Assembly: GCA_038217425.1 (NCBI GenBank)
Contig: JBBQPM010000005.1
Coordinates: 1 to 64,000 of the forward strand
From: JAIEPT01 sp038217425
GTDB taxonomy: Bacteria; Planctomycetota; Planctomycetia; Gemmatales; Gemmataceae
Direction of reading: 5' to 3'
Length of the DNA: 64,000 nt
Shown here: positions 41,281 to 53,603 of the stretch, in pieces
Layout: each line of letters opens with the position of its first letter
Numbering within the stretch: position 1 is the stretch's first letter
Notes under the pieces: generated by a model
Database searches by the model: none
What the model was told of the DNA's origin: nothing
Seen by the model: the letters and a program-made list of their open reading frames with translations, nothing else
Program-made: the position numbers and the translations under genes

Positions 41281-42921
41281 CTACGTTCTACCGATGACCA
41301 CGATCGTCAGATCGTCGAATTGCTTGCAACCCTGAGCGTGAAGCTTGATGGCGGCGGAAAGGCGTTCGACCATCGCCTGCGGACTCATCGGGCCCGACTT
41401 GAGCGCCTGGTAGACGCCGGTGAGTTTGAATTCCTCGTCGGCGGTGTTGCGCGCATCGGTGAGGCCGTCGGTGAAGAGGAGCAGCGAATCGCCGGGCTCC
41501 AGCGCGATCGTCACGGATTCGAAGTCGTAGGTGTCGACGATGCCCAGGGGCGGTCCCCATTTATCTTTGGAGATGCCGACCTCGAATTCGTTCTTCGCCT
41601 TGCGGTAGATGAGGGGCGCCGGATGCCCGGCGTTGGTGCAGGCGATGCGGTGCGTGCTGAGATCCAGGACGCAGGCGCCGAGGGTGACGAAGCGGTCGAG
41701 GGCGCCGGCTTCCTGGGTCAAGGTGTTGAGCTTGGTGACGGCGCTGTGCAGGTTGCGTTCGGTGAGCATGCAGAAGCGGGCGTCGGAGGCGACCTTGGCC
41801 ATGAACAGGGCGGCGGGAACGCCTTTGCCGGCGACGTCGCCCACGAGGATGCCGAGGAAGTTGTTGGACAGCGGAATGAAATCGTAGTAGTCGCCGCCGA
41901 TCTCCTGGGCCGACTCGTAATGGGCAAAAAACTCGTAGCCGACGTGCTTGGGGAACTTCTTGGGCAGGAAACTCATCTGCACCTGATGGGCCAGACGCAG
42001 GTCGCGCTCCAGGCCGGCTCGGCGAACGTTGTACTGGTGCATGCGCGCGTTTTCCATCGCGACCGACGCCACCCCCGCGACGGCGAGCAGTAGCTTCAGA
42101 TCCTCCTGCGTGAACTTCTTGGTCCGGTCCTGCGTGTCCATCTGGATGACGCCGAACGCCTTGCCCTCGCCCCGGCCCATCAGGGGCGCGCACATCACCG
42201 ATCGAATCCGGCAATCGGCGATGCTCTGCGACAGATCGAAACGCTTGTCCGCCGACGCATCCTCGCTGAGGATCGACTCCCCCTTGGCCAGACACTGGTT
42301 GACGATCTTGCGGCTAAAGGCGATGGTCGTCTCGTCGCTGATGCGGCGCGACTTGATCACCTTCGGAATCAGCCGGCCGTCGTCGGCCAAGATGATGAAA
42401 ACGCGATCGGCCTGGCGGAAGACGTTGAACAGGCTCTCGACCATCTTGGGATAGAGTTCCTCGACGTCGAGCGTTTGCGTCAGTTCCTGGCTGAGTTCGA
42501 CGAGCATGGTGAGCTTGTCGGCCGGCTGCACGCCGATCGCCTGCTTGCTCGATTGCACGAGCGTCGCTTCGATGGTCGAGGAATCCTCCTCGTTCGGCTG
42601 CGCATTGGGAACGTCGGAGGGATGCAGAAGTTGGTCGTCGACGAAGGTCAGCAGCGTGTCGCAGATCTTGATCTTATCTTGATCTTTGAGCTGCGTGCGC
42701 GTGGAGACTTCGATGTCGTTGACGAAGGTGCCGTTTCGGCTCTTGAGATCTTCGATGTAGTATTTGTTGTTGATCTTGCGAATGACGGCGTGTTCGCGGC
42801 TGACGGCGGGGACGTTCACGACGACGTTGCAGTCGGCGTTTCTGCCCATGACGATACGATCGCCCAAGAGTTCAATGGCGTGGCCCTTATTGAACCCTTT
42901 CACGAAGACGATTTGTGCCAT
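41281..42921 (-). CDS. FHA-GAF-PP2C (RsbU-type) phosphatase
   Basis: 546 residues in three modules. An FHA domain (about 20-95) has GRNADCNVVV, SREHAVI and LKSRNGTFVN and should bind phosphothreonine. A GAF domain (about 150-310) includes RIRSVMCAPLMGRGEGKAFG. A SpoIIE/RsbU phosphatase domain (about 320-546) has QMSFLPKKFP, the metal motif EIGGDYYDF, LVGDVAGKGVPAALFMA, TNAGHPAPLI and LLFTDGLTDARN. It would dephosphorylate an anti-sigma antagonist or answer the Ser/Thr kinases of this genome. No partner-switch gene is adjacent. A promoter is visible 36-63 bases upstream. Confidence 0.94.
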   Translation of the reverse strand: MAQIVFVKGFNKGHAIELLGDRIVMGRNADCNVVVNVPAVSREHAVIRKINNKYYIEDLKSRNGTFVNDIEVSTRTQLKDQDKIKICDTLLTFVDDQLLHPSDVPNAQPNEEDSSTIEATLVQSSKQAIGVQPADKLTMLVELSQELTQTLDVEELYPKMVESLFNVFRQADRVFIILADDGRLIPKVIKSRRISDETTIAFSRKIVNQCLAKGESILSEDASADKRFDLSQSIADCRIRSVMCAPLMGRGEGKAFGVIQMDTQDRTKKFTQEDLKLLLAVAGVASVAMENARMHQYNVRRAGLERDLRLAHQVQMSFLPKKFPKHVGYEFFAHYESAQEIGGDYYDFIPLSNNFLGILVGDVAGKGVPAALFMAKVASDARFCMLTERNLHSAVTKLNTLTQEAGALDRFVTLGACVLDLSTHRIACTNAGHPAPLIYRKAKNEFEVGISKDKWGPPLGIVDTYDFESVTIALEPGDSLLLFTDGLTDARNTADEEFKLTGVYQALKSGPMSPQAMVERLSAAIKLHAQGCKQFDDLTIVVIGRT

Positions 42922-42956
42922 GTCCGCAACCCCCTCACAGTAGGCTGGTTGGTACT

Positions 42957-42984
42957 ATTGTACAGGGAGCGGCAGCCGATGCAA
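42957..42984 (-). promoter_or_regulatory. sigma-70-like promoter of the FHA-PP2C gene
   Basis: On the minus strand TTGCAT (42984-42979) and TACAAT (42962-42957) are 16 bases apart, giving a start near 42950 and about 29 bases of leader. Confidence 0.55.
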
Positions 42985-43141
42985 GCTCCCGAGCCTCCCA
43001 GCTTGCCGACTCCTCGGGACAGTCGAAAAACTCGGCTTGCATTCTTCTCGAGATCGCGTATACCCCCGGCCGATCTTAACGAATGATCGTCACCACTGCG
43101 CGGAAGGTCCGTCTCCTTCCGCCTTCGGAGCCGCATCACGG

Positions 43142-45583
43142 ATGAGAGCCGTGCTTCGTACATTCGGAAGCCTTGCGCTAGCGCTGTGCTGCTTCGCCTC
43201 CATCGGATGCTTGGCGGGCGTGCAGAACCGTAGCGCCTTCCCGTATCTGCTCACCGGCACGACCGACGTCGTCAAATCGCATTCCAAACCGGGTGGGCAC
43301 GGCTACTACAAAAACTACGATCCCCCTGCCGCCACCATCGTGCTCCGCCCCGTCCGCCTGCTCAACCAGTTCGAAAGCCAGACCGCTCAGGAAGTCATCA
43401 ACCCCGTCCGCACGCAGCTCCTCGTCGTCGCCACGGTGCTCGACAAGGAAGGCGTCCCGTTGCGCGAACGGCGCATCGAGTGGAACGTCTCGGGCAAGGG
43501 ACACATTCTCGAAGTCGACGAAAGCGGCTGGACGCCGGGCCGAGGCTGGGTCGAGGGGAACCGCGCCACCAGCTTCACCGCCCGCGATTCCAACCGCATC
43601 AATCGCGGCAACGTCGACAAGAACGACGACGCCATGATCCGCCCCGGACAATCCTGGATCGTCGTCACCTCCGACGACGAAGGCGACACCACCGTCTCCG
43701 CGTTCGCTCCCGAGATCAACGATTGGAACAAGCGAATCACCCGCGCCAGTGTCCGCTGGGTCGACGCCGACTACGAATTCCCGGCTCCCGGCAAACAGCG
43801 TGCGGACCAGCCGTTCCCGTTCGTGACCAAGATCATCCGCAACTCGGACAAGCAGGCGCTCTCGGGTTACCGCGTGCGTTACCGGATCATCGACGGGCCT
43901 CAAGCGGGCTTCGTCGAATCGGGGACGACGGAGTACGAAGCGCGCAGCGACCTCGGCGGCCGAGCGACGGCGACGATTCGCCAGGCCAATCCGACCAAGG
44001 GCGTGAGCAATGTCGAGATCGAGGTCGTGCGGCCTCCCGATGCCAGCTCCGCCACGGGCACCGGCGTCGTGGTGGGCAGGGGAAGATCGTTCGTCGAATG
44101 GCTCAGCCCCGCCATCACGCTCTCGCACGTCGGGCCGGGCGCCGCCGTCGTCGGCGAAGTCATCACCTACACCACGACCGTGCAAAACACCGGCGACCTC
44201 GACAATCAGTGGATCGGCCTCACGGTCAACATTCCGCCCGGCCTGCAGTACATCGGCGCCAACTTCCAGCCCGATCCCAACCTGCAAAACGCCGGTCGGC
44301 TACTGTTTGCGCTCCCCGGCCGCAAGCCGGGCGAGGCGCATGTCGTGCAGACGCGGTTCCAGGCCAAAGCGCCGGGGACGGTCACCAGCATTGCCCAGCT
44401 CGAAACCTCCGAAAAACAGAAGGACCAGAAGGAAACGTCGACGGTCATCACCGAAGGTCGGCTTTCCGTCAACGTCACCGGCCCCAACGCCGCGGGGGTC
44501 AATCAACCGATCGACCTAGTCATCAGCGTCACCAATCCAGGCTCCGCGCCGCTGCAGAACGTCACGCTCACCGCGATCCTGCCCGAAGGTTTAGTGGAGC
44601 CGACGAACCCGAAAGATACGCGACTGGAAGTGAAAGTGACCGGCGGCATCGGCGCCGGGCAGACAATCAATCAACCGCTCAAGCTCGTCGCGCTCACGCC
44701 GGGTCTCAAGACCGTCGCCGTCATCGCGATCGCCGACGGGCTCAGCGCCCAGGCGAAGATCGACATCATGATCGGCGGCGGCCCGCTCCCGGGCGGAAGC
44801 CTCGGGCTGAACGTCGAGGGAACAACGCGCAAGTACGTCGGCACCGACGCCGAGTTCAAGATCACCGTCAACAATCCGACGACCGTGCCGATTACGAATC
44901 TGTTCGTAAGGGCGACGCTGCCGCTGGAACTCGAGTACAAAGAGGCGACCGCTCAACCCCAGGTGAGCGGCGCGGACCTGGCGTGGAACTTCGGCACGCT
45001 GGCGCCGGGCGAAACCAAGTCGCTGGGGTTGAAACTGAAAGCCAAGAGCATCGCCCAGAATGTGCAGCTCCGCGTCACCGCAAACGCCGAAGGCGGATTG
45101 GCCGATCAAAAGGTCGCCACCCTCGAAATTTTCGGCACTCCCGCACTCAAGCTGGAGCTGCGCGACGAGAAGGATCCGGTTCGCGTCGGCGAGAAAGTCG
45201 AGTACGTCATCGCGATTACGAACACGGGGACATTGCCGGCCCAGCAGATCGAGATCGTCTGCGAGCTGCCGATCCAGGCGAGCAACGGCATCGAATTCTT
45301 CGGTCCGACCAAGGGGGAGTTTGTGAAGGCGGCGACGGCGACGAACGGTCCGGTGATCGTGTTCCGTTATGACACGCTGCCGCCGGGCACGCCGCTCGTG
45401 TACGCGATCAAGGCGACCGCGAGCTTGCCGAAGGGGGACGCACGCATGATTTGTCGGGTGCGATCGGCAACGATTACGGAGCCGATCCGCGAGGACGAGA
45501 GCACAACGATTGTGGAGGACGCGCCGCCGGGCCCGGGCGTGATGCTCGTCCCGCCGCCGGCGCCGAACCCGCTGGGGAATTAG
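43142..45583 (+). CDS. DUF11-repeat surface lipoprotein
   Basis: 813 residues from the ATG at 43142 (MRAVLRTFGSLALALCCFAS then IGC). The lipobox Cys is residue 23. An earlier in-frame ATG would place 35 charged residues before the signal and is rejected. The N-terminal third has Ig-like beta domains (LLVVATVLDKEGVPLRERRI, VTSDDEGDTTVSAFAPEI). From about residue 315 several DUF11/CARDB modules follow: VVGEVITYTTTVQNTGDLDN, INQPLKLVALTPG, GTDAEFKITVNNPTTVPITN, VRVGEKVEYVIAITNTGTLP. It ends in a Pro-rich tail. Such proteins are surface adhesins or envelope components. No anchor beyond the lipid. Confidence 0.9.
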   Translation: MRAVLRTFGSLALALCCFASIGCLAGVQNRSAFPYLLTGTTDVVKSHSKPGGHGYYKNYDPPAATIVLRPVRLLNQFESQTAQEVINPVRTQLLVVATVLDKEGVPLRERRIEWNVSGKGHILEVDESGWTPGRGWVEGNRATSFTARDSNRINRGNVDKNDDAMIRPGQSWIVVTSDDEGDTTVSAFAPEINDWNKRITRASVRWVDADYEFPAPGKQRADQPFPFVTKIIRNSDKQALSGYRVRYRIIDGPQAGFVESGTTEYEARSDLGGRATATIRQANPTKGVSNVEIEVVRPPDASSATGTGVVVGRGRSFVEWLSPAITLSHVGPGAAVVGEVITYTTTVQNTGDLDNQWIGLTVNIPPGLQYIGANFQPDPNLQNAGRLLFALPGRKPGEAHVVQTRFQAKAPGTVTSIAQLETSEKQKDQKETSTVITEGRLSVNVTGPNAAGVNQPIDLVISVTNPGSAPLQNVTLTAILPEGLVEPTNPKDTRLEVKVTGGIGAGQTINQPLKLVALTPGLKTVAVIAIADGLSAQAKIDIMIGGGPLPGGSLGLNVEGTTRKYVGTDAEFKITVNNPTTVPITNLFVRATLPLELEYKEATAQPQVSGADLAWNFGTLAPGETKSLGLKLKAKSIAQNVQLRVTANAEGGLADQKVATLEIFGTPALKLELRDEKDPVRVGEKVEYVIAITNTGTLPAQQIEIVCELPIQASNGIEFFGPTKGEFVKAATATNGPVIVFRYDTLPPGTPLVYAIKATASLPKGDARMICRVRSATITEPIREDESTTIVEDAPPGPGVMLVPPPAPNPLGN

Positions 45584-45610
45584 GACCAACTCGTCGAGCG
45601 CCGCGTTGCG

Positions 45611-46993
45611 CTACAGCAATCCCGGGATGGGATCATGTTCCAGCAGGCGCGAGATCTGTGCCAGGCGCGGGACGAGGCGAACCTGCGCGGGGTCGCAGAC
45701 GGTGCGCAGGATCGTGGAGATGAGGTTCTGCGGGTTGTAGGGTTCGGTCGCGGGTTCGCCGCCGTCGCGGGTCGATTGACCAATGACACAGCCGGCACGG
45801 ACGCCGCCGCCGTGCAGCACCAACGGCGCCAGCTTGGGCCAATGATCGCGGCCGCCGTTGCGATTGATTCGCGGCGTGCGGCCCATTTCGCCGCAACAGA
45901 CCAGTAAGATTTTGTCCGAAAGTCCCCGCGCTTCCAAATCCGCGATGAACTCGGCCACCGCATGGTCGAATGAGCGCCCGATCGCCTGCATGCCGTCGAC
46001 GACGTTGAGGTTTTCGCCGTCGCCGTGAAAATCCCAGACGCCTTCGTAGTCGGCGTGAATGGTGACGAAACCGCAGCCCGCCTCGCACAGGCGCCGGGAC
46101 AGCAGCAGGAGCTTGCCGATCGATTTCGCCTGGCCGGAGTAGTATCCCTTACGGCCGCGATTGGCGCGCTGCCACCCGTGCGCGGGAACGAAGCGGCGCG
46201 TGTCGTAGCGTGCGACCACGCGGGGATCTTCCAGGCTGAGGTCCAGTGCCTGGGCGACGCGATTGCTGACGAGCAGCTGCTGGGCCTGTTCCTGGAAGCG
46301 GTCGATGACCATGGCCTGATCGCGATGTTCGACGTGCTGGCCGAGGCGGTTGAATTCGGAGAGGAGCCGTTGGCGGTCGTCGAAGCGATCGCGCGGGAGC
46401 GTCATGCGCATGTCGTTTTGCAGGTTCCCGCCGGCGCCGGGGATGAATGGGGCGAAGCTGGCGCCGATCGCGCCGGTGGCGGAGATATCGCCGCGCGCGG
46501 AGCCGCGCGTCACGTCGGTGCAGACGGCATGCGGAAAGAGCACCGCATTGGTCGGCATGCCGGTCCCTTCGCGTACGGGGCCCAAGACGCGCGAGACGAG
46601 CGAGCCCATGTTCGCCTGCAACGTGTCGGGACCGACAATCGGCTGAATGTTGTGCCCGGCGTTGTTGGTCTGGAACGAACGGACGATGGCGAGCTTGTGC
46701 GCGATCTCGCTGAGGCGGGGCAATGAATCGCCGAATCGGACCCCCGGGAGCGAGGTCGGAATGGTGCCGGTGAGGGTGCGGATGCCGTCGGGGGCGTCGG
46801 GCTTGGGATCGAAGGTTTCGAACTGGCTCGGTCCGCCTTGCTGGAAGAGGAAGACGACCGATTTGCCCGCAAGATAGCTGGGACGTTCGTCCGCCAGCAG
46901 CGACGACAGACTGAGGCCGCCGAGACCGAGGGAACCAAGGGTGAGAAACCCGCGTCGATCGACGCGGCGGGAACTATCGTGGAAGGTGAGCAT
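45611..46993 (-). CDS. DUF1501 Tat-exported protein, second copy
   Basis: 460 residues. Tat signal RRVDRRGFLTLGSLGLGGLS. The DUF1501 core is marked by SVVFLFQQGGPSQFETFDPK, AIVRSFQTNNAGHNIQPIVG, CGFVTIHADYEGVWDFHGDG and LLVCCGEMGRTPRINRNGGR. It differs from the copy at 6825 in this subfamily pattern (QQGGPSQFET instead of YLGGGLSHHDS), so it is not a recent duplicate. No DUF1549/DUF1553 cytochrome partner lies beside it, so both copies here are solitary. Probable periplasmic hydrolase of the sulfatase/phosphatase fold. Confidence 0.9.
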   Translation of the reverse strand: MLTFHDSSRRVDRRGFLTLGSLGLGGLSLSSLLADERPSYLAGKSVVFLFQQGGPSQFETFDPKPDAPDGIRTLTGTIPTSLPGVRFGDSLPRLSEIAHKLAIVRSFQTNNAGHNIQPIVGPDTLQANMGSLVSRVLGPVREGTGMPTNAVLFPHAVCTDVTRGSARGDISATGAIGASFAPFIPGAGGNLQNDMRMTLPRDRFDDRQRLLSEFNRLGQHVEHRDQAMVIDRFQEQAQQLLVSNRVAQALDLSLEDPRVVARYDTRRFVPAHGWQRANRGRKGYYSGQAKSIGKLLLLSRRLCEAGCGFVTIHADYEGVWDFHGDGENLNVVDGMQAIGRSFDHAVAEFIADLEARGLSDKILLVCCGEMGRTPRINRNGGRDHWPKLAPLVLHGGGVRAGCVIGQSTRDGGEPATEPYNPQNLISTILRTVCDPAQVRLVPRLAQISRLLEHDPIPGLL

Positions 46994-47132
46994 GGCGAGC
47001 GGTTCCGAGAGGGAATCCAGCGGGGGGGTGGGATAGTACTATCAAACGCGAAGAAGCGGTCGGCGTCAAGTGAAGAATTTACTTTCAAGGCTGTCGAAGG
47101 CGGAACGTCGGCGACGTAGCGAACACGGCGCG

Positions 47133-47138
47133 TATAAT
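47133..47138 (+). promoter_or_regulatory. -10 element upstream of trxA
   Basis: A perfect TATAAT at 47133-47138. No good -35 at 16-18 bases. A small hairpin (GCCAGACG/CGTCTGGC, 47163-47182) lies between it and the gene and would be in the mRNA leader. Confidence 0.4.
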
Positions 47139-47203
47139 GAGGAAGTGTCGTTAATCCGGTAGGCCAGACGCTCTCGTCTGGCATGGAGAAAGGAACGAAA
47201 GCG

Positions 47204-47542
47204 ATGGCTGGAGCAAACGTCTTGGAATTCACCGATGATAACTGGCAGAGCGAAGTGGCGAGCAGCGGGGTGCCGGTGCTGGTCGATTTTTGGGCGCCGT
47301 GGTGCGGCCCGTGCCGGGCGCTGACGCCGGTGATCGACAAGTTGGCGACGCAGTTCGCTGGCAAGGTCAAGGTCGGCAAGCTCAATGTCGACGACAGCCC
47401 GGAGACGGCAAGCAAGTACGCGGTCACGAGCATTCCGCGCATCTTCCTGTTCAAGGGAGGCGACAAGCCAGTGCGCTCGTTCGTGGGCCTGACGTCGGAG
47501 GCGGAACTGTCCAAGGCGCTGGATGGATTGCTCGCCGGCTAA
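47204..47542 (+). CDS. trxA: thioredoxin
   Basis: 112 residues from the ATG at 47204, which has AAGGA nine bases upstream; an ATG at 47183 lies inside a hairpin and lacks a ribosome site. Classical thioredoxin fold with the redox motif WCGPC (Cys34 and Cys37) in VLVDFWAPWCGPCRALTPVI, cis-Pro in SIPRIFLFKGG, and the usual length. It reduces cytoplasmic disulfides. Single-gene unit. Confidence 0.96.
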   Translation: MAGANVLEFTDDNWQSEVASSGVPVLVDFWAPWCGPCRALTPVIDKLATQFAGKVKVGKLNVDDSPETASKYAVTSIPRIFLFKGGDKPVRSFVGLTSEAELSKALDGLLAG

Positions 47543-47601
47543 GATCGCAGGCGAACGAGCCGACACCTCAGGTTGCGGCTCGTTCGTTTCGCATCACTTG
47601 C

Positions 47602-47904
47602 TTACGTCGCGGGGTCTGCCGTCATTTTGTGAACTTCGAGCAGCTTACACGTATTGGCAAACGCGACGATCGACTTGGTTTCGAACTTGCGAAAGACATT
47701 GCCGCGATGAATATCAAGCGTCTTGGGCGAGATGCCCAGCTGCTCGGCGATCGCCCGGGTTTTCACGCCGTTGGCGATCAACGCGGCAACTTCCTGTTCG
47801 CGCGGCGTCAGCGTATCGAACTTCGCCTGGGCCGCGACTACCGAGATTCCGAAAATCCGTTCCAGCGGCGTCAAACCGTCGTCTTTGGACTTCTTTTTGG
47901 ACAT
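47602..47904 (-). CDS. LuxR/FixJ-type HTH regulator without receiver
   Basis: 100 residues. The helix-turn-helix LTPREQEVAALIANGVKTRA then IAEQLGISPKTLDIHRGNVF is the GerE/LuxR DNA-binding domain (about 31-85), similar to FixJ or NarL C-termini. It has only a short charged N-terminal tail (MSKKKSKDDGLTPLERIFGI) and no receiver or ligand domain. The product would bind DNA directly or respond through another protein. Convergent with trxA, divergent from secA. Confidence 0.9.
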   Translation of the reverse strand: MSKKKSKDDGLTPLERIFGISVVAAQAKFDTLTPREQEVAALIANGVKTRAIAEQLGISPKTLDIHRGNVFRKFETKSIVAFANTCKLLEVHKMTADPAT

Positions 47905-48100
47905 GGTCCATCCCCTTGAATAGTGATAACTCCCCGCGCCGGCGGGCGAAGGGTTACCACAAATGATATAAAGACGCCGGCTTCCGTCTAGTTACCTAAC
48001 GCAATTGCCTGCATCTTCTGAGCCGAAACTCCTAAAAAAATGTTTGAGATCCGCCCCGCGCCGGCGTCACAACGCAGACAACCCGGCGCGGCGCGGCCTA

Positions 48101-48129
48101 TTGACCCTCTCCCCTAGTAGACTTACACT
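48101..48129 (+). promoter_or_regulatory. sigma-70-like promoter of secA
   Basis: TTGACC (48101-48106) and TACACT (48124-48129) are exactly 17 bases apart. Transcription near 48136 leaves a leader of about 90 bases before the secA ATG. The rest of the 322-base gap 47905-48226 holds no further recognised feature. Confidence 0.6.
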
Positions 48130-48226
48130 GACCTTTTAAGAAATCGACCGCACGAAGCGACGGGCGAGTTTCCGCGCTTCAGGCGTCCTGTATTTTCACT
48201 GCCTCAACCCATTCTTGGATGTCGTC

Positions 48227-52246
<4,020 letters not shown>

Positions 52247-52261
52247 GCGTCGCACCTCCGA

Positions 52262-52299
52262 GTGAGCGACGATGATAGCCATTCGTCGCTCACGCTTTT
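52262..52299 (+). terminator. intrinsic terminator of secA
   Basis: An 11-bp perfect stem GTGAGCGACGA / TCGTCGCTCAC (52262-52272, 52283-52293) followed by GCTTTT. It overlaps the stop codon of convergent hpnE, and could end transcription from both sides. Confidence 0.75.
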
Positions 52300-53600
52300 G
52301 GGTCGAGAATCGCTGCCGCAGCCAGGCGTCCGCTTCGGACCGCCCCCTCCATCGTCGCGGGCCAACCCGTTTGCGTCCAGTCCCCCGCCAACATCAAGTT
52401 GGTGATCGGCGAACGCTGGTCAGGCCGATATGCGTCCACTCCCGGCACTGCGCTGAACGTCGCTGCATGTTCCGTGATGACGCGGGCACGCAGCAACTTC
52501 GCCTCCGTCAGTGCCGGGAATAGCGCCCGCAGTTCCGCGACGATTCGGCGCTCGACCTCCTCCTTACCCAGCCCCTGGAATTGTCGGGCGGCGCTGACCA
52601 CCACTTGCACATAATGCTCCCCCGGCGCCGTCTCGCCGCGCGGGAAGACCCACTGCCCGACGCAATCGACCAGCACCACGTGCGGCAGCGACGTCGCACG
52701 ACGATCGAACCACGCATGCACGCTGGTAATCGGCGACGCTTCGAGGCGAGCCAGCCCGTGAAAATACGGCTCGCCCACGACCTCGTCAGGTAACATCGAG
52801 CGCAAGCGGTCGAACGGCGCCGCGCTCACGTACCAGTCGGCCTCGATCGTTTGCCCGTCGCGCAGCTCCAGGCGCTGCACCTGTTGGCCAACAATTTCGA
52901 TTCGGCGAACCGACGTTTGCAACTTGATATCGACGCCGTGCCTTTGCAACCAGCGCTGGGTGTCGTCGCCGTAGAATCGGCCCAGCGGCACGGTCGGCAA
53001 ATAGATGTCGAAGCCAGTGCGATCGCGCAGGAAGCCGTCGAGAAAGACCTTGCGGGCGTAGCGCAGGCCCACGCGTTGGGGATCCTCGTTGAGCGCGCTG
53101 ACGAGCACAAGCCCCCAGAAACGTGCAATCGTCCGCGGCGTCTGCCGATGCTGCGCGAGCCACTCCGCGAAGGGGGGATCGTCCTTACGCGGCAGGGCTA
53201 GGCGGGCGAGGCCGTAGGCGATGCGAAGTTTTTCGCTCCAGGTGAGGTAGTGGGCGCTGGCGAAGCTGCGCGCCAGGTGCAGCGGAGCCGGGAACGGATC
53301 GGCGCGGAATCGGCTCACCCGGCGATCAGGCGTCATGAAGTAGAGGGAATTCTGACGCTGGAGGAAGCCGTCCAGGCCCAGGGTTTTGCAGAAGTCGGCG
53401 AACTCGGTGCAGCAGCCCATGGAGACGTGCTGGCAGGTGTCGATAAGGGTGCCGGAGGCGGGATCGGGAAAGGAGCTCGCCCTGCCGCCGAGCCTGGGTC
53501 GCGCCTCCAGAAGCGTGACGGCAAAGCCGGCGCCGCCGAGTTTCGCCGCCGCCGCCAGTCCCGCCAGTCCGCCCCCGATGATCGCGACCGTCGTGCGCAT
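52290..53600 (-). CDS. hpnE: hydroxysqualene dehydroxylase HpnE
   Basis: 436 residues. FAD-binding start TTVAIIGGGLAGLAAAAKLG, then PRLGGRASSFPDPASGTLID and CQHVSMGCCTEFADFCKTLG, which is the signature of HpnE, the amine-oxidase-family enzyme that reduces hydroxysqualene to squalene for hopanoid synthesis. YVSAAPFDRLRSMLP and LMLAGDWTQTGWPATMEGAV match the C-terminal half. HpnC and HpnD, its usual neighbours, are absent from the window. The start lies three bases after the upstream kinase stop, an operon-like arrangement. Confidence 0.9.
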   Translation of the reverse strand: MRTTVAIIGGGLAGLAAAAKLGGAGFAVTLLEARPRLGGRASSFPDPASGTLIDTCQHVSMGCCTEFADFCKTLGLDGFLQRQNSLYFMTPDRRVSRFRADPFPAPLHLARSFASAHYLTWSEKLRIAYGLARLALPRKDDPPFAEWLAQHRQTPRTIARFWGLVLVSALNEDPQRVGLRYARKVFLDGFLRDRTGFDIYLPTVPLGRFYGDDTQRWLQRHGVDIKLQTSVRRIEIVGQQVQRLELRDGQTIEADWYVSAAPFDRLRSMLPDEVVGEPYFHGLARLEASPITSVHAWFDRRATSLPHVVLVDCVGQWVFPRGETAPGEHYVQVVVSAARQFQGLGKEEVERRIVAELRALFPALTEAKLLRARVITEHAATFSAVPGVDAYRPDQRSPITNLMLAGDWTQTGWPATMEGAVRSGRLAAAAILDPKA

Positions 53601-53603
53601 GGC

